From the NCBI GenBank assembly GCA_029204225.1, contig CM055106.1:13672294-13736293 (forward strand): a DNA stretch of 64,000 nt, given 5' to 3'. Below the pieces are notes generated by a model. That model had not been told where the DNA came from. It searched no databases and saw nothing but the letters and a program-made list of their open reading frames with translations. This stretch comes from Diphasiastrum complanatum. Taxonomy: Eukaryota; Streptophyta; Lycopodiopsida; Lycopodiales; Lycopodiaceae. This document shows positions 1 to 10,371 of this stretch, in pieces (position 1 is the first letter of the stretch; the number at the start of each line of letters is the position of its first letter). Made by a program: the position numbers and the translations under genes.

Positions 1-990
1 CTATCTCTAAATTTGTTAGCAGTTGAGTGTAGCACTCTATGAGATGAATAATTGAAATACTCTATAGGACTAATAGATACAAATTCTATTAAACCAAGTC
101 AAGACTTTGTCCTCGATGAATTTTCATTTTCAACTATAATCATATTTGAGGGAGAGTAAAGAGAAGAAGTCTTAGGTAGTGACGAATCAATGTCGCACAA
201 AGAAGAGACATGATAGGTCATCACCACCAGCCTCTCAACTTGTTGATACTACTCCACCACCGAAGAAGTAGAGGATGAAGATGACCACCAGCAAACCAAC
301 TCTTGAATCAGAGATGGAGTCTGATAGCCCACCACCATCTAAGACCAAGAAGCTGACTCCAAGAAAACAGAAGAAGAAGATGGCGAGGTATGAATAATTA
401 TTTTAGTCTACACAAAATTATTAAAGAAAAAAAAAAAGTGTAATTTTATTTTTCGTAGAATGGCTTTGTGGTGGTGGTGTGATTTGCAATCAAAATCCAC
501 TACATGGAAAGAAATCATGGAAATTTTTAGAAAATCATTTGTGGTTGTGAATGATTCAGATAACTATTAGAAATTCATTTATTACAGTTTAAATGGGAAT
601 GAATAGCTTGGACTCTTATTTCTAGGAGTTTATAGATTTATGGAACAAAGTCCATCATCTGATTCAAAATTGGCTCTTTGGTAGTCCATCCTAGGTTTTT
701 CAATGAATTTTCAGAATAAATGCAAGTGAAATGTGCCTCAGTATTTCAATGATGTTATATAAATTGAGAAAGCCTATAATTTCACAATGGTGGCATCCAA
801 GAAGCAAGTTCTGGCTAATCCATCGACATCTAGACCAAAGAAAGCAAAGAAACGAGTTCGAGAAAAAACTCATAAATTTTTTTGATGAGTTGAATTAAAT
901 TACATCCAAATTCAAGAAGAAGAAAAATATATGTCTTGGATGAAGGCCAAGAAAGCAATTTTTGTTTTATTTGTGGTAACTCTAGACACA
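1..990. other. Unassigned degenerate sequence
   Basis: No gene was recognised. Around 280-400 on the plus strand there is a short open stretch rich in Lys, Pro and Ser, followed near 455-540 by a reading with a tryptophan run that soon meets stops. This may be an old coding relic, perhaps of a transposon, but no diagnostic motif was seen. Confidence 0.3.
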
Positions 991-993
991 TAA

Positions 994-1175
994 ACATTTC
1001 TATGTCTACATTCTATATGCACGTTGTATGTTACCAACTAGACTTGAAGAACCCATGTAGCTCGAGTTTCTTCTAGGCCAAATTTGGCATTTACAGTATG
1101 GAACATCATATACACGTAGGAAAAATCTTTGCCAAAAGCCTAAAGTCAAGATAGATGATTTTTCATTTTTCAACA
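994..1175 (-). repeat. LTR fragment, inverted relative to the B-element LTR
   Basis: Read on the minus strand this starts TGTTGAAAAATGAAAAATC and follows the first about 190 bp of the LTR at 8491 with scattered mismatches. It is the 5' part of an LTR of the same family as element B, in the opposite orientation and truncated at its left end. No internal region belonging to it was found next to it. Confidence 0.7.
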
Positions 1176-1236
1176 TCTTTATGTCTATGTTACTGTGTAG
1201 CATGATCTATGTTCTTGCTAGAAGCAAATTCTAAGT

Positions 1237-1248
1237 TGGTATTAGAGC
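1237..1248 (+). other. Primer-binding site of element A
   Basis: TGGTATTAGAGC differs at one base from TGGTATCAGAGC, the usual plant Copia site complementary to the 3' end of initiator tRNA-Met. It marks the 5' LTR/internal boundary of A. Confidence 0.75.
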
Positions 1249-2559
1249 CGTACATCAAGTGTACACAACAGTACAATATCGCCATTGAAGAGAGCTTCGG
1301 GAGAAGAGCAGTTTTTCGAGAGTTTGGGGTTTATAATGGGTTGAAGATGAAAAGTGAAGCACTGGTGCATGGTTTCTAGTTTATAGAGGCTTGCCAAGCT
1401 CAGTAGATGACTTATTAGCCTGTGCATAGCATCAGACAGGAAAAAATTTGGTGGAAAATTGACAATTTTGAAGCCAGTTGAAAATTGAAACTGGTTTGGG
1501 GTTACGGTTTTCTACACATAACTGGTGATTTCGTCACTGTTTGTGTTCCATTTTGGATGCTGTAAAGACAGAAGCTAATCATATTGTCAATCAACCATAG
1601 AGAGATTTTGAGTTTTATGTCAGAGATTTGTCTGCAAACTGATAACCTGGCAGATTTGCGATATAAGGTGAAAGAAAGCCACTTTTTCAAGTTGAGCTAA
1701 AATCATCATTTCTCCACGGAATTCCACATTTGAATACTTTGTAGATTTGGAATCAGTAGGGCGACTCTGCTCCAGGCCTCAGATCATGCTCAAATCGACC
1801 AGAAAATGAGTTTGATCAGGCAAAAATTGGCCAGGGTAGGCGTGGCCATAGACAGGGAGGAGGAGAGAGGTCGCGCGCAGCCAATTCGAGTGGACCCATA
1901 GAGGCCGGAGGTGTCCAACTGCTAGAGGGCGGTCCATTATTGCACGAAAGGAGTATTCTTCATCGGATTCTAGGAGAGCTTTATCAACGGTGCAGATTAA
2001 GAGGCTGAGGATCAACGTGGACCATGGGATAAGAAGCCACTGTTGGATGCTCTTGAAATGGACCCATGAAGGCTTGAAAGGCCATATTGAAAATTCTTCG
2101 TTAAAAATTTTCATATGAGATACCATTGAAGGGGCCCAATAGGTGAATTTTTTTTTGAAGGGCAAGAGGCTTCAAAGTGAAAAAACAATTCAACAGTTCT
2201 AAAATTCCCTATTTTTAGCTCCTTTATTTGTTTTGACCCAAACGAAAGGCTATAACCTCCAAACGAAGGGCACCCGGACTATACCTGCAAGTACGGTACC
2301 GCTTAACAGAGTGATTGCAGCGGAGAAAGTGTTCGGAGCATGCCAAAAGTGATTTCACCATTTCATTGGGCACGTAGTTGGGAGTTGGTGACAAAGTGCA
2401 TTTTGGGAGGTGATGCCAATTTGGCTTTCAATTTGGCAGAAAAGCGGCGGGCGGCCTGGTAAGGGAAAAAGTGCAGGTCATTATTTTCAACTTTTGACAT
2501 CATAGTTGGCCTCGGCATGCAATTTATAGCCTACGGTTATAGTTTCAAGTAGTTTTGCA
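1249..2559 (+). other. Untranslated leader of element A
   Basis: This long non-coding leader sits between the primer-binding site and the gag start. The antisense open frame at 1779-2165 has no recognisable domain. Parts around 1860-2160 resemble the internal region of D near 37970-38290, with shared blocks such as TTGGATGCT and TTAAAAATTTTCA in the same order. This indicates common ancestry of the two leaders. Confidence 0.55.
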
Positions 2560-3362
2560 ATGACAAACATGGGAGAGTCCATTTTGAGTGAAAGTAGCAA
2601 ATTGGACGGGATTATAACTATGCAGTGTGGAAATTCAAAATGAAAAACATACTGATGGAGAAGGACGTGTGGGATGTTGTCACGGGTGATGAGAGAAGAC
2701 CGCCAAATGAAGCGGACATCAAAGTGTTCGATAAGAAGGTGAGGAAAGCTTTGACCTTCATCAACTTCTCAGTGAAGAATCACATTATTACCCACATTTG
2801 TGATGTTGTTACACCCAAACAGGCATGGGATGTGCTAAAGGATAGTTCGAGACGTCAAATCCATCAAGAATCATGTTTTTAAAGTCAAAACTGAATAGTG
2901 CCCACATGGAGCAAGGAGAGCATATTTAGACTTATATGACCAGAATTAAAACAATGAGGGATGAACTATATTCTATTGGTGAGCGCAAACGTGATGTTGA
3001 GCTGGTGCACAATGCATTGTGTGGCATTGCCGAACCCTATCAAATGTTTGTGAGCGGAATAGCATTGCCAACCTTTGATGAGCTCACAGGAATCTTGATA
3101 TAGGAGGAGCAACGACGAGAAATGGTAAAAGCTAGATGTCAAAACACTGATGACTAGGCACTTGCGACACGCCAAAAACAAGGCAAGGGCAAGGGCAAGA
3201 AGAAGTCTAAGCAGCAATTCACCAAGACTCAGGAGGATGAGGGATCTTCCAGCAAGACCAAAAAGAAGGGCAAATGCTTCCATTGTAGCAAAAAGGGCCA
3301 TTGGAAGAGTGAATGTCGGAAATTCCTGGCAAAATCAGACAAGGGAAAACCAAAGCAAGTAG
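2560..3362 (+). pseudogene. Copia gag of element A, broken
   Basis: Gag is the nucleocapsid protein that packages the element RNA. The frame opens with ATG at 2560 (SSKLDG), shifts by one base near 2615 and continues as YAVWKFKMKN, the usual Copia gag start. A stop falls near 2880. A CCHC zinc knuckle (CFHCSKKGHWKSEC) can be read at about 3270-3315 in another frame. Compared with element C, the order of segments is kept but no single frame spans it. Confidence 0.8.
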
Positions 3363-3419
3363 GTAACCTTGTCGATGAGGGTGAGATTGAAGACTCTAAC
3401 ATCTTCATATCAGCATTTT

Positions 3420-4527
3420 CATCTAATCAAGATGATCAAGCATGGTACATTGACTCAGGAGCCACAAGACACATGACAGGTAACAAAGATTGTTCAGTAG
3501 GGATAATGGAACGTATGTTTCACAAGCAAATGGTAATGTGTGCAAGATCAAGGGGATAGGAACCGTTTCAATCCAACTACCTAATGGCAAAAGCAAGATG
3601 ATCAGGGAGGTACTTTATGTACCTAGTTTGAAGAAAAATCTACTTTCCATTGGCGTTATTATTGATCAAAAGTTGAAAGTAGAATTTGCCCATGATCATT
3701 GCTTTGTGAAGGATGTGAGCCAAAAGTTCAAAGTCATTGCGGATGGTATAAGGGAGTCCAACACTAAATTGTAAAGGTTGAATGCTACATTCAAGGGGCA
3801 ACATGGACTTATCTTGTCCATTCCATCGCAAACTGAACTATGGCATAAGAGGCTTGGTCATTTGACCTTAGGAAGCCTCTGTCTGATGAGGAAACTAGAA
3901 ATGGTGAGAGGATTGCCTACGATAGAAGACCACTTGAAGTTGATGTGTGAATCATGTGTGTATGGGAAGCAACATCGAGAGAAGTTCAATAAAGGTGGAG
4001 TTGCAAGGGCAAAGAACATCCTGGATTTGATCCACACAGATCTATGTGGGCCTATGAGCACTATGTCCTTAGGTAAAGGCTTCTATTTCATGACCTTCAT
4101 TGATGATATGTCATGTAAGACATGGATTTACTTCTTGAAGAAGAAATCGGATGCATTTGACACTTTCAAGAGCTTTAAACCATTGGTCGAAAATCAGACA
4201 GATAGGAAGATCAAAGTTCTAAGATCAGATAGTGGAGGTGAGTATAAGTCTAACGACTTCAATGATCTTTGTGATCAATGTGGGATCAAAAGACAATTTA
4301 CGCGAGCTCATAATCCTGCACTCAATGGTGTAGCTGAGCGCAAGAATCGTACGATTGTGGAAAGTGCTAGATCTATGCTAGCTGAGATGAAACTGCCAAA
4401 GGATTTTTGGTCAAAAGCATGCAGTACGGCAGTTTATCTTCAAAATAGAAGTCCTACCATTACCATACCAAAGATGACACCTAAGGAGACATTCACGAAG
4501 AAGAAGCCAAAGGTGAACCACTTGTGA
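3420..4527 (+). pseudogene. Protease and integrase of element A
   Basis: The protease active-site block WYIDSGATRHMTG is at about 3443-3480, with its catalytic Asp intact at 3452-3454. The GAG-pre-integrase motif LWHKRLGHL follows near 3838, then the integrase core: HTDLCGPM, LRSDSGGEY and GVAERKN, a D-D-E set. The parts lie in two open frames (3490-3774 and 3778-4527) separated by a stop. The integrase frame ends at an in-frame stop at 4525, just before the FGCKAF segment. Confidence 0.85.
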
Positions 4528-5373
4528 ATCTTTGGATGTAAGGCCTTTGTACACATTCCTAAGGAAGAGAGACGTAAGCTTGATGTGAAAGCTATCAAGT
4601 GTATATTCCTAGGATATGATGATCATGTGAAGGGCTATAGATGTTTTGATCCATTATTGGAGAACAAAATACATATCAGCCGTGATGTTATCTTTGATGA
4701 ATCTAAGATGTATAAAGACAAGGATGCTGAGAAGACAGACACATCCAGTGAAAAAGATGGTACAGTGAGGATACCTCCTGATGATGATCCATTTATTGAC
4801 TTTCCTAGTGATGAACATGAGGATACACCTCATGATACTACTACTCAACCTCAAGAGACAGGTTGGAGAGGTAGAGATAAACCTTTTGGTGGAAGAAGGG
4901 TTGAAGTTGCAGGTGATAAACACAAGGAGAAAGATATTTTATGGGATACATTTTTACCAATAAGCCAATCACCTGACAAGAATCTCCCTAAGTGGTTTGA
5001 GAGATTGATGGAGAGCCGCGACATGGATGACTTTCCAGGATCATCTAGCCAGGGAGAGCTACGAAAATCAACAAGAGAGAAGGCACAACCTGAAAGGTAT
5101 GAAGCAAATTATGGTCTCTTATCTAGCATTATTCAAAGCAAAGAACCTTTTACGTATGTTGAAGCGAAGGATGATGTCATTTGGGTCAAGGCCATGGGAG
5201 AGGAGATGCAGTAAATTGCTAAGCATAGCACGTGAGACTTAGTGGAACCACCAGTTGGCAAGAAATCCATTGGTTGTAAATGGGTATACAAGACTAAGTA
5301 CCATGCAGATGGAAGTATAACAAAGCACAAAGCTAGCTTGGTAATCAAAGGGTATGCGCAAAGTAAAGGGATC
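4528..5373 (+). pseudogene. Integrase C-terminus and RT start of element A, truncated
   Basis: The frame at 4585-5214 carries the integrase C-terminal motif (IFLGYDDHVKGYRCFDP and HISRDVIFDE), then the acidic linker and the start of the RT domain (WVKAMGEEMQ). A frameshift follows. GCKWVYKTKYHADGS and KHKASLVIKGYAQSKGIDF are readable to about 5373, after which the sequence no longer matches Copia RT. The catalytic YVDD segment is therefore absent. Confidence 0.8.
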
Positions 5374-5908
5374 GACTTTTGGTCCAAAGATATTGATCTT
5401 ATAGCTTGATGGAAATGTTATAAGAAGTACATTGCAATTGATCTCAAATAAATTTGATGTGTCTATCAAGAGTTATAAGCTCTTAAAGAGGGTAGGGAGA
5501 GCTCCAAAATCCAAGTGACCACTTTTTTGATTTGATCCAATTTAGCTTGATTCACAATCCATTGTTTTGAGTAATCAACACAAGAAACTTGAGATCTAGT
5601 CATAGTTTGGAGTTATTGAACACATTGAGCCTTCTTTGAATCAATAGTATTTTCTTTTGAAGCATCTAACACGTGCCAAAAGTAGAATCAAAACTTGTCT
5701 ATACTCCTCAATTCATTTTGAGAGATTGATCTAGTTTATCTTGTTTTGTGGAATATTTGAGACCTATCTCAAATACAGTTGCAAGATTTCACATAGGATT
5801 TGGTGGTACGCCCTTGAAAATTCCTATAGTGAAAGATAGTAGCAACATCTAGTTTGTTTGGAATAAGCTCAAACATATAATTGTCCATTAACAAGAAGTC
5901 TTCACAAT
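5374..5908. other. Junction and leader upstream of element B
   Basis: No coding capacity was recognised. It joins the broken end of A to the gag start of B. I could not find a TG...CA LTR or a TGGTATCAGAGC-like site here, so B appears to have lost its 5' LTR and primer-binding site. Confidence 0.4.
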
Positions 5909-7087
5909 ATGGCACCTGTAGGAGGATATCTCTTAGAACCAAGTGAAAGACTAAGTACCTCCAATTATTCAATATGGAAGGTTAGGATGGAATTAGTTCT
6001 TACACTCCAGGATGTTATGGACATAGTATTTGGTATTGAGGAGGAGCCTCAAGCACAACTTGAAATACCAAAGTATACGAAGAGAGCTAGGATGGCTCTA
6101 CACTTCATTAAAATGAATGTCTCTAATGAGATTCTAAGAGAAATTGGATCTTGCACCATTGCTAAAGAAGTTTGGGATGCACTTAAGTCTATTTATGAAG
6201 CTAAGAACACTTCTAGAATTCTCACTCTTAGAAACCAGATTTTTCAAAGCTTTCAAAGAAGTGAGGAGAGTGCATCAAATTATGTTCTAAGAGTAAAAGA
6301 ACTTCATAGGGAGCTTGCTTATGTTGGTGTCACAATCAATCAAGATGAGCTAGTACAAGCCATTATTAATGGCTTAAAAGAAGACTATGATAATCTTGTT
6401 CAATCCTTTGCCATAAAGGAGAAGTTTTCCAATTTGGAGACTCTTCAAGGAATTCTCATCTCTTAAGAAGCAAGGCAAAGCTACAAACTTTCAAGGATGA
6501 ACAAACTTGAGCATATTGGAAGTGACAAAGCTCTCTTTATCAAGGACAAGCATAAAGGGAGGAGCAAGAATCAGTTTTCTCAAGCCTTCAACAAAGAAAA
6601 AGCAAAGGACAAAGAAAAAGATGGAGAAGAGGATGAATCAACTCATCCTTCTACTTCCAAGACCAAGAAGAAAAAAGTCAAGTGTTTCTTTTGTGTCAAG
6701 AAGGGGCACTATGTCTCTAATCGCTTCAAAAAGAAAAATCAACTCAAACAAGCAAATCTCTCTAATGAGAAAGAAGAAGACTTTATTACAAGTGAAGGAG
6801 AAGGATTCCTCATGATGTCAAGCTTTTCTTCAATACCCTTCAAGAAGGATGGAGCATGGTACATCAATAGTGGTGCCTCATCACATATGTGTTGTTCAAA
6901 GGTGTCTTTTGACTCTATTGTACCTCATAAAGGACTTAAAAGATCTATTTATACAGCAAATGATCATGAATGCTCTATTGAAGGAATTGGCAATATGCCA
7001 TTAAAACTTGCTTCTTATAAAGTTCTATCACTTTCTTTTTGTTCCTACGATTACAAAGAGCTTGATAAGTGTTGGAAAGTTTCTTGA
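5909..7087 (+). pseudogene. Gag and protease of element B, mutated
   Basis: Gag is open from ATG at 5909 to a premature stop at 6464-6466, where relatives have Glu (ISEEARQ). Reading continues from 6497. The zinc knuckle reads CFFCVKKGHYVSNR, with the last Cys replaced by Arg. The protease site reads WYINSGASSHM, with the catalytic Asp replaced by Asn near 6863. Either change would be expected to abolish function. The frame runs out at 7087 in the region between protease and integrase. Confidence 0.85.
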
Positions 7088-7182
7088 TTGTGGTTGTGAT
7101 GTGAATTCAATGCCAATACTTGCTTTATCAAGCAAGGTGATAAGACCCTAGCTAATGGATCTAGATATGGTGGCATCTTCAA

Positions 7183-7790
7183 GTGAACTTTTGTGAAATT
7201 GCTTATATGTCTAAGGAGGAGTTATGGCATAGGAGGTTGGGGCATCCCAGCTATAAATCTATGCTTTCTATGATCAAGAATGATAAGGCTATTGGTCTAC
7301 CAAGATCATGGTATTCTCGACTTAACACTTTCCTTATCTCACTAGAATTCAATCTTAGTAACTATGATCCTTCCTTGTATATCAAGTTCTAAGATAGTGA
7401 TATTGTCATTCTTCTAATTTATGTTGATGATATTATCCTAAACACTTTCCTTATCTCACTAGGATTCAATCTTAGTAACTATGATCCTTCCTTGTATATC
7501 AAGTTCTATGATAGTGATATTGTCATTCTTCTAAGTTATGTTGATGATATTATCCTACTAGGAAGTTGTATCAATTCAGTTGAAGAAACCAAAATTGCAC
7601 TTGGAAGAGAATTCAAGATGCAAGAAAAATTCATTACATCTTAGGATCAGAGATTGACTTCCATAATGAGAAAGCTTTTGTTTGTCAATCCAAGTATTCT
7701 CTTTCAATGTTGAAAAAGTTTAATATGGTAGATTACTGTAAGAGATTGATACTCCTATGGAATTGTAAAAGACCCTAACAAAGGTGATGA
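7183..7790 (+). pseudogene. Deletion-fused GAG-pre-integrase and RT palm of element B
   Basis: ELWHRRLGHPSYKSMLSMI and KAIGLP (pre-integrase) pass directly into RSWYSRLNTFL (RT, normally about 1.5 kb further on). The join lies near 7305, where both parent sequences have a similar CCAAGA/CCTAGA stretch, which suggests a microhomology deletion. The RT catalytic block IYVDDIIL then occurs twice because of a tandem duplication. The frame is further broken after 7620. Confidence 0.85.
7324..7557 (+). repeat. In-frame 117-bp tandem duplication of the RT active site
   Basis: Copy 1 (7324-7440) and copy 2 (7441-7557) differ at only three positions by eye. Each encodes 39 codons from NTFLISL to YVDDIIL. 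Copy 1 has a stop (TAA at 7390-7392) where copy 2 has Tyr. Confidence 0.9.
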
Positions 7791-7800
7791 AAGATCCTTT

Positions 7801-8420
7801 GTGGACATCACTCTTTCCAGGAGTCTTATAGGCTCCTTAATTTGGCTCACCATAACTAGGCCTGATGTAAGTTTTAGTGTTCATAAGTTGAGCCAAGCTA
7901 TGCAAAATCCTACTATTCATCATTGGAAAATGGCCAAAAGGGCACTTAGGTATATGTCTTCAACCTATGATTATGGTTTGTTATACAAAAGTGAAGATCT
8001 TTCTATTGTTGGCTATTCTAACTCGGATTTCGGAAATCTACAAGTGCATATGTCATATACCTTGGAGGAAATTTAATATCTTGGCTTTCCAAAAAGCAAG
8101 ATACCATATTACTCTCATCTTGTGAGCTGAATATAAGGCATTTACTACTACAACAAAAGAAGTGCTTTGGATCAAGAGGTTGCTTTTGGAGCTAAAGACT
8201 ATCAAGGAGGATGATCTACCATTGATCATGTGTGACAATATTTCAGCACAAGCCCTTGCCAACAATCCGATATTTCATGCAAGGAGCAAACACATCGAAG
8301 TTGCACATCACTTTGTGAGAGAGAAGCTCATTGAAGGGGAATCTACTTGGAGCACATCGACACATCATCATGTATTGCAGATTTGCTCACCAAACCTTTG
8401 AGCCAAAATTCCTTCATCAA
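7801..8420 (+). pseudogene. RNase H region of element B, frameshifted
   Basis: Readable motifs are LTITRPDVSFSVHKLSQ, HWKMAKRALRYM, GYSNSDF, then after frame changes EVLWIKRLLLELK, CDNISAQALANNP and HARSKHIEVAHHFVREK. These are the RT-connection and RNase H motifs of Copia polyproteins. The RNase H first Asp is in a context (SNSDFGN) where relatives have SDSDFAGD, and the following segment is missing. Confidence 0.85.
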
Positions 8421-8490
8421 GCATAGAGCCAATCTTGGATTGATTCCAAGATCCATGTTCAAGTCAACATAGATTGATTTTTAGGAGTAG

Positions 8491-9283
8491 TGTTGAAAAA
8501 AGAAAAATCATCTATCTTGACTTCAGGCTTTGGCAAAAAACTTTCTATGTTTATGTAATGTTTCGTATTGCAAAATGCCAATTTTGGCTTAGAAGAAACT
8601 CGAGCTACATGGTTTCTTGAGTCTAGTTGGTCACATACAACATGCATAGAGAATGTAGACATAGAAATGCCAATTATGGGCTTGTAGAAACTCGTGGCAT
8701 ATCACATGCAATGATTGTAAGTGATCCAAAGTGACATGCAAGGCATGCACAAAGTGAATTGGGCACATGCATAATGATTTGGACAAATTTAGTTTAGAAT
8801 TTGACACTTGGTAAAAGTAGGTAGAAATGCATGCATGTAAATTGACAAATGTAACTAGTTTGCTAGTTATCACTTTTAGATGTGGATGAAAGTAGGAGAA
8901 AGATGGTTCTACCTCAAGCTACTCCAATCTCCATAAATATGTGTAGGCTCTCTCATAACTTTTGATGAAGAACCAAGCTTTGAAGCTATTCCATGTCAAT
9001 TTGGATCTATCTTATTGTATGCTTGAATTTTGCTCTCTTTCTCTCTCTAACTAGAGTAGAGGATTATGCTAATGCATTAAATTCTTGTACTTCTTCTCTT
9101 TTGATATTGAATGCAATCATTCTTTGATTATTAGCATGCTAAATTGTGCTTTGGTCATAAATACTAGAACTAGATCTTGATACTCAATCTAGAATCAATT
9201 TATGTGCTAAACACAAAGCTTAACAAGATCATTCACACTTGAGGATCATTCCCCACACATGTGAACTTGCTAAAATTTTATCA
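8491..9283 (+). repeat. 3' LTR of element B
   Basis: It begins TGTTGAAAAAAG right after a short purine stretch (AGGAGTAG at 8483-8490), the expected polypurine tract/LTR boundary. It has no coding capacity and has an AT-rich TATA-like stretch near 8930. The first about 190 bp recur in inverted form at 994-1175. The 3' boundary was not fixed because element F abuts it and no 5' LTR survives for comparison. Confidence 0.6.
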
Positions 9284-10371
9284 ATAGCCAACAATGGATA
9301 AATCTTCATTTTAATCACAAGATGAAGATATGTATCTTAGAATCCTCTTGGCCATCTTCCAATGATGGATCTTAGTATCTTGCATAAAATTGACTCAATT
9401 TGTGCACACAAAAACTCAAATCGGGCCCAGTGATGGTAAGCCAAATTAAGAAGCCTATAAGACTCCTAAAAAGTGTGATGTCCTCGAAGGATCTTTCATC
9501 ACCTTTATTAGGATCTTTTACAATTTGCTCCGTTGGAAGTTCTATGCTCTCAGAATTTTCCTTATGGAATTTTTTCAACATAGCAAGAGCATATCTAGAT
9601 TGACATATCAAAACATAATATTCATGAAAGTCAATCTCTAGTCCTAGTATGTTATGGATCTCTCCTAGATCTTGCATTTTAAACTCATTTCCAAGTGCTA
9701 GCTTAGTTTTTTCAACTAGCTTGATACAACTTCCACAAAAAATAATGTCCAACATAGATTAGAAGAATGACAATATTACTATCAACAAGCTTTAAATACA
9801 TGGAAGGATCATAGTCACTAAGGACAAATCCTAGTGAGATAAGAAAAGTATTGAGTCTTGAATACCATGATCTTGGTGTTTGCTTTAGTCCATAAAGACT
9901 TTTGAAGAGCAAGCACACTTTGGACTCATCCTTGATGAATCCTTGAGGATGTTCCATATAGATTTCCTCCTCAAGATAACCATTTAAAAAATAATTGGAT
10001 ACATCTAATTGGAACACCTTCTATTTGAAAAAACAAGCAAGAGAGATAAGAATTCTTATTGTCACCATCTTTGCAACAGGTGCAAAGGTCTTTTCATAGT
10101 CAAGGCCATGGATTTGAGCAAATCCTTTGGCACATAATCTTGCCTTGAACTTGTTGATGGTGCCATCATGATTGTGTTTGATTCAAAATACCCACTTGCA
10201 ACCAATCACATGCTTGTTGGATGGTGGATCCACAAGCTCCCAAGTATTGTTGGTGATCAATGCATCATACTCTTGCTTCATGGCATCATACCACTCCTTG
10301 GTATTGAGTGCCTCTTGTACATTCTTTGGCACTTCATGCGAAACAAAAAAAAACATAATTAGTGGAATCAA
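9284..10371 (-). pseudogene. RT and partial RNase H of element F
   Basis: Segments include WYDAMKQEYDALITNNTWELV, FQLDVSNYFLNGYLEEEIYMEHPQG, SLYGLKQTPRSWYSRLNTF and DPSMYLK. The catalytic YVDD is lost: the sequence reads IYVG and then shifts frame by a net two-base deletion near 9755, with pol resuming as IIFCGSCIKLVEKTK. RNase H stops after LRYIS and NEDLSIVGY near 9284, with a stop just before NED. The product could not reverse transcribe. Confidence 0.85.

Larger units (their letters stand above)
1203..5373 (+). mobile_element. Copia element A, decayed and 3'-truncated
   Basis: Domain order gag, zinc knuckle, protease, GAG-pre-integrase, integrase, then the start of reverse transcriptase is the Ty1/Copia order. 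About 35 bp of the 5' LTR end remain (1203-1236), followed by a primer-binding site. The coding region carries stops and frameshifts and ends abruptly in the RT N-terminus near 5373, so most of RT, all of RNase H and the 3' LTR are missing. The leader resembles part of element D and the gag resembles element C, so A, C and D are probably related. Confidence 0.85.
5909..9283 (+). mobile_element. Copia element B, 5'-truncated and internally deleted
   Basis: B contains gag, protease, a small piece of GAG-pre-integrase fused to the RT active-site region, RNase H and a 3' LTR starting at 8491. Most of the integrase and the first half of RT are deleted. Gag begins APVGGYLLEPSERLSTSNYSIWK, close to elements F and L, so these three form one family. 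The right limit is set by where element F begins and is approximate. Confidence 0.8.

Noticed and set aside
1779-2165. 128-codon minus-strand open frame
   Set aside because: It lies in the non-coding leader of element A, antisense to it, and shows no domain.
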